Source: Aureobasidium sp. EXF-3400 (lineage: Eukaryota; Ascomycota; Dothideomycetes; Dothideales; Saccotheciaceae). Taken from it: a stretch of 11,894 nt of DNA. Shown piece by piece: positions 1-8,728 of this stretch; position 1 is the first letter of the stretch, and the number at the start of each line of letters is the position of its first letter. The stretch covers positions 1 to 11,894 of the forward strand of contig SWBL01000674.1 of NCBI GenBank assembly GCA_024195585.1, in the 5' to 3' direction. The notes beneath the pieces are model-generated. The model ran no database searches. It was not told where the DNA came from and saw only the letters and a program-made list of their open reading frames with translations. The position numbers and the translations under genes are program-made.

Positions 1-3000
1 GTTGGCCTAGCTGCAGGAGTGCATGAAAGACGAACGCGAACGAGAAAAAGGGCGTGGAGCAGCCCTCAGATAGATAGTATTAGAACAGGCCGGAGCTCTC
101 TGCAAAGAGGTTGGGGTCTATCCGAGGAGGAAGGCGCACCGTTAGCGCAAGGCCGGAGCAGCGTGCACGATTCGGTGAGACTACGAAAGGTGCAGGGGTC
201 TCCAGCGGCTAGGCCGTTTAAACTTGTCCCTCGCGAGCGGGGATCCTACTTGGCGTGGTCGCCGACGGCTGGGTAAAATGCTGTTTATCCCCTGGCCTAA
301 CTGGCGGGAAACAAAGGAGGAGGCACAGCCGTCAGCAGCGCACGTGTTGGGAAGGGCAAGACGTATGAGATGATCTAATTCTGGCCTTCTGCTCCGAAGC
401 CCTTCCCTGCTTTGCGTGACATGAGATGACGGAGGGGGAGCAAGACGACACAAGACACATGCCCACCCAGATCGATGCACACACAGATTTACGCTCGAGA
501 AGCTTTGTGGATGAGGCTCGCTCGCTGCGTGTCCCGTGTCGGTATTGCGACAAGGTACCTACGTATATCACGGGGAAAGCAGCAGGTCAGCAGAACGCGC
601 CAGGATGAAGATGCGGCGGAGCTGTGCAGCAAACAGCGGCCCGACGCGATGTGCAGACGGACGCTGGTTGGCTAGTGGCGGCGTAGGTAGGTTGTTTCTT
701 AACATCGTTGAGGTGGGTGGGGAAAAGGCGCGATGTGGCGTTCCGAAACTCGCATCGTCCGGAATGCACGCCACTGGCAAGAGAGACCCACAGTCACGAA
801 GCAAAGTCGCGCTGGGATCGTGGATGGTGGATCATGATGGGCGATGATCATGGCCTTGATGGAAACCCACGAGTAGGCAGAGGTAGGAACCGTTTCCCGC
901 GGCACGCAAGCTTTCGTTCATTCTCGACTTCAAACTTGACCTCTTGTTGGGTAGGTTTGCGCCTCCTCGAAAGGGTTAGGGCATCTTTTGCTGTCCCGGC
1001 GAGAAGGTCGACAATTTTCTAGACCTCGACATGGCTTTTCGAAGAGGAATAATGACTTCTCAGTCTGCGGAACGGCTGCGCGCGCTCGTGGTCGAGTGAT
1101 TATTCTTGTCAACTCGGGTCATACTTAATCTATTATTCCCAAATCCATAGATTGAGCATTACTCGTGCGGTGGATCGCCGTCTCGATTGTGCGATCTATA
1201 GTTTCTTGGTGCGATTGAGTCTTTTCCTAGGAGCAGATTGCAGGCAGGTGGAGGAGGAGGTCGGAGCAGTTGTGGTTGTGTGAAACGCACCGAACCGGTC
1301 GAGACTGTCGAAACGGGCATGGCCGGTACCTACACAAAGGTAGCGCCTCTACTTGCACCACAGAACGCCAATCGCCCAAAGATAAGCGCCTCCACTGGCA
1401 CAAGCATGACGGTTCACAAGTCAGAAGATGGCGTGGGCCAACAACACTCTGCCAACGATTGGCATATTTATCGCCGGCAAAAGCAAATGCGTGAAGTCAC
1501 TTGTTCAAGCTACGTACACGACAGCACATGTGGGAGGAGCTTGGTCGCTGTCAAGAAAGTCAAGCAGCACTTCTCTGCTGCTGCGACTGCCAATTCGATC
1601 ATCATGCAGAGCGAGTCATTTGCAAAAAAGATAGATGGAGAATAGTGCCTGGAGTCCAAGCATGTCCAGCCGATACGACGGATCAAGGATCCCAGGCAGC
1701 CGCTACACTTGGTGACTCCTTTCCGCCTCCAGAAATTCATGATGACGCTCCCGCAGGGAGCATGTCAATCTGCCCTGCAAAACGTTGGTCCGCCAGCTTG
1801 ACCCGAGAACTTGGTCGTCCTCATCTCTGGTCGTCGACCCGGTCATTGTGTGATACCGCACAGAGCCCAGATGTAACAACGGCACTAACAGCGGCACTAG
1901 GCATCGGGTGCGCCGCCTGAGTTGCGCCATCTTGGTAGCGTCCACTTGGTTCGACTCTTCCCGCTCCGCCTGCATGACGCGAGTGTGCGAACGATCTCCG
2001 CCTCAGTGCAGTTCTCTGCAAAGGCCACGAGAAACTTTGTCTGTCGAGCACCTCTGGTCATCTGAAACTGCCTGTTCGCGATGCGGCTGCGGACGGACAA
2101 AAGCTTGTTCACATTCCTCGCCAACACCGAGCCCTCAACATGTAAACCCACCCGCACAGCCATCGAGAAACCGGACGATGAGCCTAGCAGCAAGAACAAT
2201 CGCGACTAAAGGAGATGGTGAGCTGATTGGTTCAACACACGGCTCCAATAAACAGCTGCCACATCATCAATCAGGCTTATCCTCCACTCCCAAGCCCTTA
2301 GTTCAAGCCACCGTGCTAGAAAACAGAGCAGCTTGTCCCTTGCAGAGCCAACCGTTTTCTCAGGCCGCAGTTTCGTACGGAGCCTTCTGCCCCGAAATGT
2401 CTCTATGTCTTTTACTCGACCGTGCCACCTTGCCGTCGTCTGACGACTCTGGACAGTTTTGATTGACCAGGAGGACCTCTCAACCCCTGTCACTGCGTAT
2501 ATTAATGGTTCCAAAAGAGGAAGAATGATGAGCATGCGATTCCGGATCAGCGAGATGGCTGCTCTCACCGCCATTACTCGTGAACAAGCTCCCGGGAAGC
2601 CGATGACCAAGACGGCAGGGAGGACTGGTCGCCAAAGCCAAAAGTGTCAGGGCAAGTTCATTGGTGAGGTGCTCGGCTACCGGAGGTCTTGGAGAACAGG
2701 CACTCTGATGGGGTTTGCTGAGGTTGTCACTACTTTTTCCTAGTTTTACACCTTGCCGTGTCTCAGTTGTTTGCAAGCGACGGTGGATCTTATCTCGAGT
2801 TGACATCTGTAAGCAATCTTAGCGGACCATTGTTTCGACTTTTCTATGCGTGAGCGTTCTCTATCCATGAAACAAACCACGAACGACCGGATTGACATGC
2901 AGCAGCGGAACCTACTGCGCCTAACCCCACAGACGCAGCATGACAGACATGCATACGATGAGTTTAAAAAAAACTAGATGAGATGTTCGATCCTTTGAAA

Positions 3001-3563
3001 ACAAGTGCGTTGTATCACCGTATGTTCGATGCAGAAACTAGATTGCGTTTTCCGTGTAGGGATGGGTTTGATTTTCTGGTGGGAACTTGAAGCCCGGCCG
3101 CTGCACGGACAAGACCGGAGAGAATTTCGATAGTTGGTGGGTTTTGCTATAATGACCGTCCTAAGTGACTAGAGAAAGTGACTATTTACAGCCCCTGAGA
3201 GTGGCTCTGCCGTACCGTCCCCTACTATTCAGAGAGCCCAAAGTACCAGAGAGATGTCAATGAAACAATAGCGGCAATGTGGCCAGGCCTTGCATGGACT
3301 TCGATGCAAGGATTCGAGGCTGCAGGAGAACAACACATGGGCAGTGGCATGATTCGAAGATTTGGCAGGCCTGATATGCAAGAGGTGTGTTGGATGTTAT
3401 CTAAGTGTAGTCTTCTAAAAATTGCGCACTGGTCAGATCGAAAGATCACAGTGGCTTCTAAAGCACGAAAGACGTTGATCTTCGCATTCCGAGTGAGTCC
3501 GAGCCACTAAAGAGCAAATGTATGGCAGACGCAAAGAAGAAAGCGTGTTGTGTTCAAAGTTCA
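1..3563. other. Long gene-free interval (no supportable gene)
   Basis: I read both strands and found no open frame that resembles a known protein or can be joined across plausible introns into one. The longest frames (184 aa at 1908-2462 plus, 139 aa at 1501-1920 plus, 135 aa at 1238-1645 plus, 134 aa at 2206-2610 minus) have scattered Cys/Ser/Arg-rich composition and overlap each other on several frames, as chance frames do. No tRNA, rRNA or transposon ends are recognisable. The stretch contains short AT-rich patches (about 1100-1200 and 2960-3050) and a small hairpin at 3288-3311. It probably includes the 3' flank of the thioesterase gene on its right and possibly the promoter or leader of a gene beyond the left edge; both are inferences. 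A lineage-specific or non-coding transcript cannot be excluded from sequence alone. Confidence 0.6.
3288..3311. repeat. Perfect 8-bp inverted repeat (hairpin)
   Basis: CCTTGCAT (3288-3295) and ATGCAAGG (3304-3311) are exact reverse complements separated by an 8-nt spacer, so the RNA or single-stranded DNA could form an 8-bp stem with an 8-nt loop. It lies about 250 bp beyond the stop codon of the minus-strand thioesterase gene. It is not followed by a T-tract and does not fit a tRNA. A role in the 3' UTR or in 3'-end formation is possible but unsupported; an 8-bp match can also occur by chance. Confidence 0.45.
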
Positions 3564-4013
3564 TCAAGCTCTGACGAACTTGGTATGGGTGCCAGTCACG
3601 ACAGCGACACCGCGCTGACCGTCCTGGACTTTGAAGATGTTGACCTTGGTAAAGGCCAGAGAACCACCAACCTTGTCGGCAATACCCTCGATCTCTATCT
3701 CATCACCTTCCTTTGCAGAGCTCTGATAGGTGACATGAATATCAATGCTCACACCAGTCTTCTCCCGCAAGTCGTACGAAGCGATGGCCATGCCGCCCAT
3801 CCAGTCTACAATGGTAGCCGAGACGGAGCCATGAATGCCTCCCTTCGAGTTCATGTGACTCTTTGTTAAGGGCAGACGACACACTACATGTCCTTTGGAT
3901 GCCGAGACGACACGCACAGGGGTCAGCAGGAAGGCGTAAATGGGGCTGCCAGGAAGGTTGTTGGCAATGAGCTTCTCAATGTGAGCATGCTCGACCGACT
4001 TTTCTGACGCCAT
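3564..4013 (-). CDS. Hotdog-fold acyl-CoA thioesterase (PaaI/ACOT13-like)
   Basis: A complete 149-aa single-exon protein of the 4HBT/PaaI thioesterase superfamily, which hydrolyses acyl-CoA to free fatty acid and CoA. The family signature is clear: N55, then GGIHGS at residues 58-63 (the HGG-type motif, here H61-G62-S63), followed by TIVD with the putative catalytic Asp at D70. S89 in TGVSIDIHVTY aligns with the Ser used by human ACOT13/THEM2. The end (SLAFTKVNIF, then GTHTKFV) also matches that family, and the length is typical (about 140-165 aa). The start ATG at 4013 has A at -3 and G at +4. The frame stays open upstream to 4148 without another ATG, so 4013 is the supported start. No clear targeting signal begins the protein; ACOT13 homologues occur in cytosol and mitochondria. 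It is divergently transcribed from the DDHD phospholipase. Substrate chain length cannot be read from the sequence. HGS rather than HGG is a mild variation. Confidence 0.93.
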   Translation of the reverse strand: MASEKSVEHAHIEKLIANNLPGSPIYAFLLTPVRVVSASKGHVVCRLPLTKSHMNSKGGIHGSVSATIVDWMGGMAIASYDLREKTGVSIDIHVTYQSSAKEGDEIEIEGIADKVGGSLAFTKVNIFKVQDGQRGVAVVTGTHTKFVRA

Positions 4014-4545
4014 GATGCAGGGAGGCTGCAAAGAGCAGTGGTTGTGGTGGTGAAGATGGAGATGCAGGAGGACAAGGAAGAAAAAAACAGATGGACAAAA
4101 TTGAGACGACGGGTAATTGAGGTGGGAGTGCCGATAGGGCTGAAGCACGTCGGAGTGGACTGGCGCAAAGCTTAGCTAAGTGAGCTTCGGCGACGAGGGG
4201 CAGCATGCAGGCACGTCACCGACTCACGGTATGCAGGGCGTCTTTGTACAGACAAGCTCGCATTCAACACCTGTCCCGTTTCATAGATAGACAGTCAGCA
4301 GTTTCTACTCTTCGTCCACCCATCAGATCAACGCATCACAGCAGCACTTTGCCAAGACGTGAAGACGATACTAGATCCGATAGCTTCGAGCTGTAGACAC
4401 GTTGGCGCGTATTGCTTCCTTGATCAACCGTGTGCGAGCCCAGCTAGCTTACCCCCCGACCGCTACTCCGATCTCCCGCTCCTCGTCGCACAACCCCGTC
4501 TGGCCGAAAGATCCCACTCCTGCCCCCAGGGCTGAGGGCAGCAAC
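4014..4545. promoter_or_regulatory. Divergent promoter/5' leaders of thioesterase and DDHD phospholipase
   Basis: These 532 bp lie between two divergent start codons, so they must hold both promoters and both 5' UTRs. The thioesterase side (4020-4120) is pyrimidine- and CA-rich on its sense strand, a common leader composition. Several GATA-like tetramers occur (for example near 4134, 4285 and 4379). On the plus strand two ATGs lie at 4205 and 4231; from 4234 to 4545 there is no ATG at all. That fits a scanning leader and supports 4546 as the phospholipase start. If transcription begins upstream of 4205, the 63-codon frame at 4205-4396 would act as an upstream ORF, or its first part could be a spliced coding exon. 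Confidence 0.6.
4205..4228 (+). other. Candidate alternative first coding exon of the DDHD gene
   Basis: An ATG with A at -3 opens eight codons (MQARHRLT) that end exactly at a GTATGC donor (4229). Splicing to the AG at 4382-4383 would remove 155 nt and join in frame to 4384, giving a 62-residue extension ahead of the Met at 4546 (protein 1040 aa). The joined N-terminus is rich in Arg, Ala, Leu and Ser and poor in acidic residues, like a mitochondrial presequence. Against it: the intron would be longer than the others in this gene and the branch site is weak (only a CTAGA-like sequence near the acceptor). This is an inferred alternative, not the default model. Confidence 0.25.
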
Positions 4546-7500
4546 ATGTCCACTCCAGACAACCAATCCTATCTGGCCGCTGGCATCAACAGGCTATCGC
4601 CCTGGGGCCCTCGTAGCCCCGTCACAAAGCCACAGGACACTTCCGACCAGTCTTCGGGTGATATTGGCCTTGGACGGCAGCGAGGAGGGGACCACAAAGT
4701 CAGCCACAGACATCGCCTTAGTCTGAAGCGCTACCCGCGAGATTGCCCACCGCTGCGTGTTCAGTGGTTCTTTGCTGTCGATGTGCCCAAACGCAAACCT
4801 GTCTACTCTGACAAGCCCCTAGGCAAAGTCGAAGGCGTTGAAGCTCCCAAAGTCGTCCCCAAGAAGTACGCTCCCTTTTCCCAAAAAGACTCGCGCGCCA
4901 TCGAAAGGGCTTTCCATAGGATCTCAAAAGAGGATGACGCTGCTGATCGCAGGGAGTTGGAGAATTTGGAAGATACTTCAGATACAAAAGGCCTGGGACT
5001 TGACTCTCACCACGGATTTGCCAAGGTTCCTGTTAATGAAGACTATCTCTTCGATGTGGATGTCTTGAACAGAGAGCTGGCTCCTGCATACTGGCTAGGT
5101 CCGGTGTATGAGGTTCGCCGTGGAACTTGGTTCTACCAAGGTCAGTCTTTCCGAAATGCCATTAGAGCTCAGTACTGACCTTGTATGGCAGAGGGCACTG
5201 TCCAGAAGCCTTGTGATGAGAACCTGGCTGCTCAGCTGGAGGAACAATATCTTAGGGCCACCCCTTGGAAATGGAAGAAGCAAGAGCCTACCCCTGCCAG
5301 ATCGGCCTCACAATCTCGCTCTGCTTCTTCGTCTCCACTGACTTCCAAAGGATCACTTCCTAATCTCCGCGACCAAAACATTAAAAATGCCGAAGATGCG
5401 GAATCCGCCCATCGTGTCCAGACATATCGTTTGTTCGGACCGCATTCGAACTCTGTCGTGACTTATCAAGATACAACAACCGCGTGGATACTTACGGACG
5501 ATTTTATCAGCAGAATGAGCAGTGGTGTCTACAGGCGTTTTGCCGGAGGCGCTCATTACGCTGGTATCAAGGTCACTCGTGGCTATGTCTTGCAGGCCAA
5601 GAAGCCGGAAGAGAAAGAATCAAAGGCGGGCTCAGACCCCAAGTCTGCCACTGTAGATGTCTCCTCGCAAGAGCATGGTAATGCAAAGGGTAAAGCACTC
5701 GTACCTTCGGAAGGAAGCAAATTGGACAGTCTCCATGCAGAAGTTGCAAGTCCTGAGTCTGAAAAGCATCGCTTGACCTTGGAGCAGCAGATGAGTTCCC
5801 TGGTTAATGCCGGTCAGGAAGATCCTCAGAAACAGGAAGAAGAGGTTAGAAAACGTGACGAGAAGGAGATCCAAGACGACTACCGTGACAGAGAAGGCGA
5901 GCAACAAGATCGAGAGATAGAACATCTTCTGCTGGTCACCCATGGCATAGGTCAGCGTCTAGGCTTACGCATGGAGTCGGTCAACTTCGTGGGAGACGTA
6001 AACACTCTTCGAAAGACCCTCAAGGCTGTTTACAGCGAGAGTGCTGACTTGCAGGCGCTTAACTCAGAGGTCAACTCACTTCCCAAGAATTGCCGGATTC
6101 AGGTACTGCCTATCAACTGGAGGCACAAGTTGGACTTCCCAAACCGCGCTCTCAAACACAACAGAAAGGAACACGATCTTGCATTCGGTGGTTTTGGCGA
6201 AGAGGAGGACTACCCCAACCTTGACAACATATCCGTTGAAGGTGTACCAGCCGTGAGAAACCTGATTACCGATCTAGCTTTGGACATTCTCCTCTACCAA
6301 AGCCCGGCGTACAAAGACGCTATTGCGTCCATCGTGCTTGAGGAGTGCAACCGGATATACAAGTTGTTCTGCGAACGCAACCCTTCGTTTAAAGGAAAAG
6401 TCAGCTTGGTAGGCCATTCGCTAGGATCAGCCATCATGTTCGACATCTTGTGTCTCCAGGAGAGACATGAATCGCAGCAAAAGCTCTCTGGTAAAGCTGC
6501 GCGAAACCCAATGAAGCTGGACTTCGAAGTCGAAGATTTCTACGCTCTCGGATCGCCCATCGGCCTCTTCCAGATGTTGAAAGGCCGCACTATTTCTGCC
6601 AGAGATGTTGGGCAAGGCCACATGGATTCCAAATCTGCCGCTTTCCTAGGCTCAACGTCGTCCAGCTCTGACAACTTGACAGGAATGGGCACTCAGAATT
6701 CCGACTTACCTGTTTCCTCACCAAAATGCCGACAGGTCTTTAACATCTTCCATCCTACCGATCCCATCAGCTATCGGATTGAACCTCTGATCTCTCCTGC
6801 AATGTCATCTCTCAAGCCACAGCCGTTGCCCTACACCAAGCGAGGTATCTTCAGCACCGCAACTGGCCAAGGTCTCACAGGTATTGGTGCGCGTGTAGGT
6901 CAGAGCGTTTCTGGTCTCTGGTCTAGTTTCAGCTCTGGCATAGCAAGTAGTCTACTCAACCGTAGTCTCGGATTTACAGCCGAAGATGCAGGAAAACTGG
7001 GAGGACCAGCAGGTAGTAGTCAATCTCGCACTCCGCTCTCTCTTGGAGCCGGAACGAACGTAGCTGGAGGTACAGTGCCTGTTGCGCCAGCCACAAATAC
7101 TAAGATCGATAAGGTGGAGGGAGACACGACGGACAAATTGGTCGGCGATGCGCAGAGAGCTGGCGAGATCGGTGAACGCCCTCCAACTCTTATCGACGCT
7201 GAACTGGAAACGCTTTATGCTGGCTTCCAAAATACACGAAAGAGCGCACAGATCGATGTGGATCACGACATGGCTGAGAGCGAAAGGGCAGAAGCGGAAG
7301 AACGTGGGCGCAAGCTGAAGAAGGAGGAAGCCAAGGTTCGAGCTTTGAACTCGAACGGAAGAGTCGATTACAGCATCCAAGAGTAAGTGGGAATGCTATC
7401 TATCAGTACCAAAAAGAGACTAATCCAAAATCTAGGGGTGCCTTCGACATTTCTCTGATTGCAGCAGTGGCTTCACATCTTTCCTACTGGGCGGATGAGG

Positions 7501-7586
7501 ATGTGAATCACTTCATGATTTCGCAGCTTCTGTCCAGACAGAGAACGGTACGAAAGTCAGGCGGCAATCCCAACATGAAGCGTTGA
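4546..7586 (+). CDS. DDHD-domain phospholipase A1 homologue (PA-PLA1 / Ddl1 family)
   Basis: Three exons (4546-5140, 5192-7382, 7436-7586) encode 978 aa. This family of intracellular phospholipases A1 includes human DDHD1/DDHD2 and the yeast mitochondrial enzyme Ddl1; it removes an acyl chain from phospholipids such as phosphatidic acid. In order: a Ser/Pro-rich start; a WWE-like N-terminal region from about 68 (LRVQWFFAVDVPKRKP) to about 205, ending in RGTWFYQEG, which spans the first splice junction; a conserved block near 309-333 (YRRFAGGAHYAGIKVTRGY); a charged, probably coiled-coil stretch at 389-442; VTHGIGQ at 447-453; the lipase nucleophile motif GHSLG at 606-610 (S608); and the DDHD domain from about 642 (YALGSPIG at 649-656; HPTDP at 719-723) to the C-terminus. 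Candidate DDHD metal/catalytic residues are D722, D924, H943 and D951. Exon 3 supplies ASHLSYW, so all three exons are needed. The ATG at 4546 has A at -3 and is the first ATG after 4233. The gene is convergent with the RING/ankyrin gene, with stops 5 bp apart. Confidence 0.93.
5141..5191 (+). other. Intron 1 of the DDHD phospholipase gene
   Basis: A 51-nt intron with donor GTCAGT, a TACTGAC branch-like sequence at 5173-5179 and acceptor GGCAG. Removal joins ...TWFYQ to EGTVQK in frame (phase 1, the Glu codon is split). Without splicing the frame stops at 5176-5178. Confidence 0.92.
7383..7435 (+). other. Intron 2 of the DDHD phospholipase gene
   Basis: A 53-nt intron with a consensus GTAAGT donor, an ACTAAT branch site at 7419-7424 and acceptor TCTAG. 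Splicing is phase 2 and joins ...DYSIQ-E to GAFDISLIAAVASHLSYW, restoring the end of the DDHD domain. If retained, the TAA inside the donor would end the protein at once and remove the conserved ASH..YW segment. Confidence 0.93.
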
Positions 7587-7591
7587 TGTCT

Positions 7592-8444
7592 TCAAATCGC
7601 CAAACGACCACTACCAGGCCAGCCATGCCACACTCCACCAAGTTCTGCAGCCAACTGTTCTGCACTTCTTCCCTGACCATCCCTGAGACTTCTGATGTCG
7701 ACCTTGCCCGTTTGGTCCTCTCTCATGATGCCCAGCGAGGCTGCTTGTTGGAACACCAGAGCAGGGAACTCCAATTCAGGCAGTTGGGACGCGAGCAACA
7801 GCAATAACCAAGCGACTTCACGGCTATTTCCAGCGACTGCTGCGTGAAGACCAGACTGCATGTCACCAATGGGGTCTTGGTAACGCAGTATCTCATCCAT
7901 GGATTTTTTGGGTATGGCAGGTTCATCATCCATCTCCTCATCGTCTGAATCGGGTTCATTGCAGCTCTTCAGCAAGTCGACGACTGCAGATACGTCGCCT
8001 TCGCGGCAAAGCTCAAGGAAAGCGCGGCTGATTCTGTCCTCGGGATATGCGTGTAGGTAGGCCTCCTCGGTTAGGATAGGTAGAATGTCGAGGTTCTCTT
8101 GGACGCCACCCTCGTTGTGCAAGGTACAGAGAAGCTGTTGACCTCCGTTGGGTCCGGGAGTAAGCAGGTTTTGGTGACACGAAGGGCATTCGGTGACTTG
8201 ATATTCGTCGATCATACATTGCCTGTGCATCCACAAAACATGATTAGATAAACTATAGAACTGCATACAAAAGAAGTTGTACATACCAGTGGAAGTGGCA
8301 GCCACAGTTGAGAGCTACATCGTCAGGGACAGTCTGAGTGTTCTGAGCTGCTGCGCTGGACGAGCCAGCGCCCATGGATACATCCTCGTCATCCGAGTAG
8401 TCGACCTCAAGGACCAGGGGATTTTGACACTTTGCACACGACAT
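7592..8444 (-). CDS. RING-like zinc-finger protein with ankyrin-like C-terminus
   Basis: Two exons (8444-8287 and 8222-7592) encode 262 aa. I do not recognise a named orthologue. The N-terminal third carries a RING-like set of ligands: C3-x2-C6, then a long acidic/Ser linker, CGCHFHWQC at 47-55, and CPSC at 65-68. The CGxHFHxxC core is the usual RING-HC pattern, except that Cys49 stands where His is normal and the first loop is about 40 residues. The Trp codon in the core is split by the intron. An acidic patch (DSDDEEMDDE, 144-153) precedes an ankyrin-like segment from about 172, with SGLHAAVAGNSREVAWLLLL at 176-195 and a degenerate second repeat to about 250. If the finger is a true RING, a ubiquitin E3 role would follow; that is inference. 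The start ATG at 8444 has A at -3. The frame is open further upstream to 8504 but without an ATG. The 3' end meets the phospholipase gene, and the 5' end shares a promoter with SRC1. Confidence 0.82.
8223..8286 (-). other. Intron of the RING/ankyrin gene
   Basis: A 64-nt intron on the minus strand with donor GTATGT and acceptor CACAG; a TCTAATC branch-like sequence lies in its 3' half. It interrupts the Trp53 codon inside the zinc-finger core, and its removal joins CGCHFHW to QCMIDEY in frame. Confidence 0.9.
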
Positions 8445-8728
8445 ATTGACGGTGAGTTGTTGTAATGATTCAAAAGTTTCTACACAGCCCAGACAAAATC
8501 TCAAAGGTCATGGTTGTTTCCCCAGATTTGCATGAAAAAAGGGCAGGCACTACTGACGTATCGGAGTGACATTGGACAGGCAACAGGAAGCTCGGACCTC
8601 TGATAAACACGGCCTTCTTCGTTCTTTCCTTGTTTCCTTTTGCACCACTGCGCGCAAACGAGTTGGTGCACGAGCGACTGTCCCTTTCTAGACGGTGCAC
8701 ACCGATCATCCTTCAGCACTCCGTAGCC
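8445..8728. promoter_or_regulatory. Divergent promoter of RING/ankyrin gene and SRC1
   Basis: Only 284 bp separate the two start codons, so both promoters and leaders are packed here. Visible motifs are an inverted CCAAT box (ATTGG at 8571-8575) and a CRE-like half site TGACGTA at 8554-8560. The SRC1-proximal part (about 8610-8700) is pyrimidine-rich with TTCTTTCCTTG-type sequence, a usual fungal leader composition. No TATA box is obvious. Binding at these motifs is inferred from consensus only. Confidence 0.55.

Noticed and set aside
831..851. Two adjacent 8-bp palindromes, ATCATGAT and ATGATCAT
   Set aside because: Self-complementary 8-mers of this composition are common and nothing else around them suggests a site.
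1045..1107. Imperfect inverted repeat around GAATAAT/ATTATTC
   Set aside because: Only seven core bases match, with mismatches beyond; no flanking duplication or element ends, so it does not support a mobile element.
1948..1958. tRNA B-box-like GGTTCGACTCT
   Set aside because: The flanking five bases on either side do not pair into a T-stem, and no A box or acceptor stem is found upstream.
1908..2462. 184-codon open frame on the plus strand
   Set aside because: It opens with GTG, not ATG, has scattered Cys/Ser/Pro/Arg composition with no domain, overlaps other frames and cannot be linked to plausible exons. It looks like chance.
2206..2610. 134-codon open frame on the minus strand
   Set aside because: No recognisable domain, overlapped by frames on both strands, and no supporting splice or promoter context.
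3522..3869. 115-codon plus-strand frame
   Set aside because: It lies antisense to the well-supported thioesterase gene and has no recognisable features.
8445..8504. Upstream in-frame extension of the RING/ankyrin protein with an additional CxxC
   Set aside because: The extension has no ATG (only TTG at 8504). The ATG at 8444 has a good context and begins right at the zinc finger.
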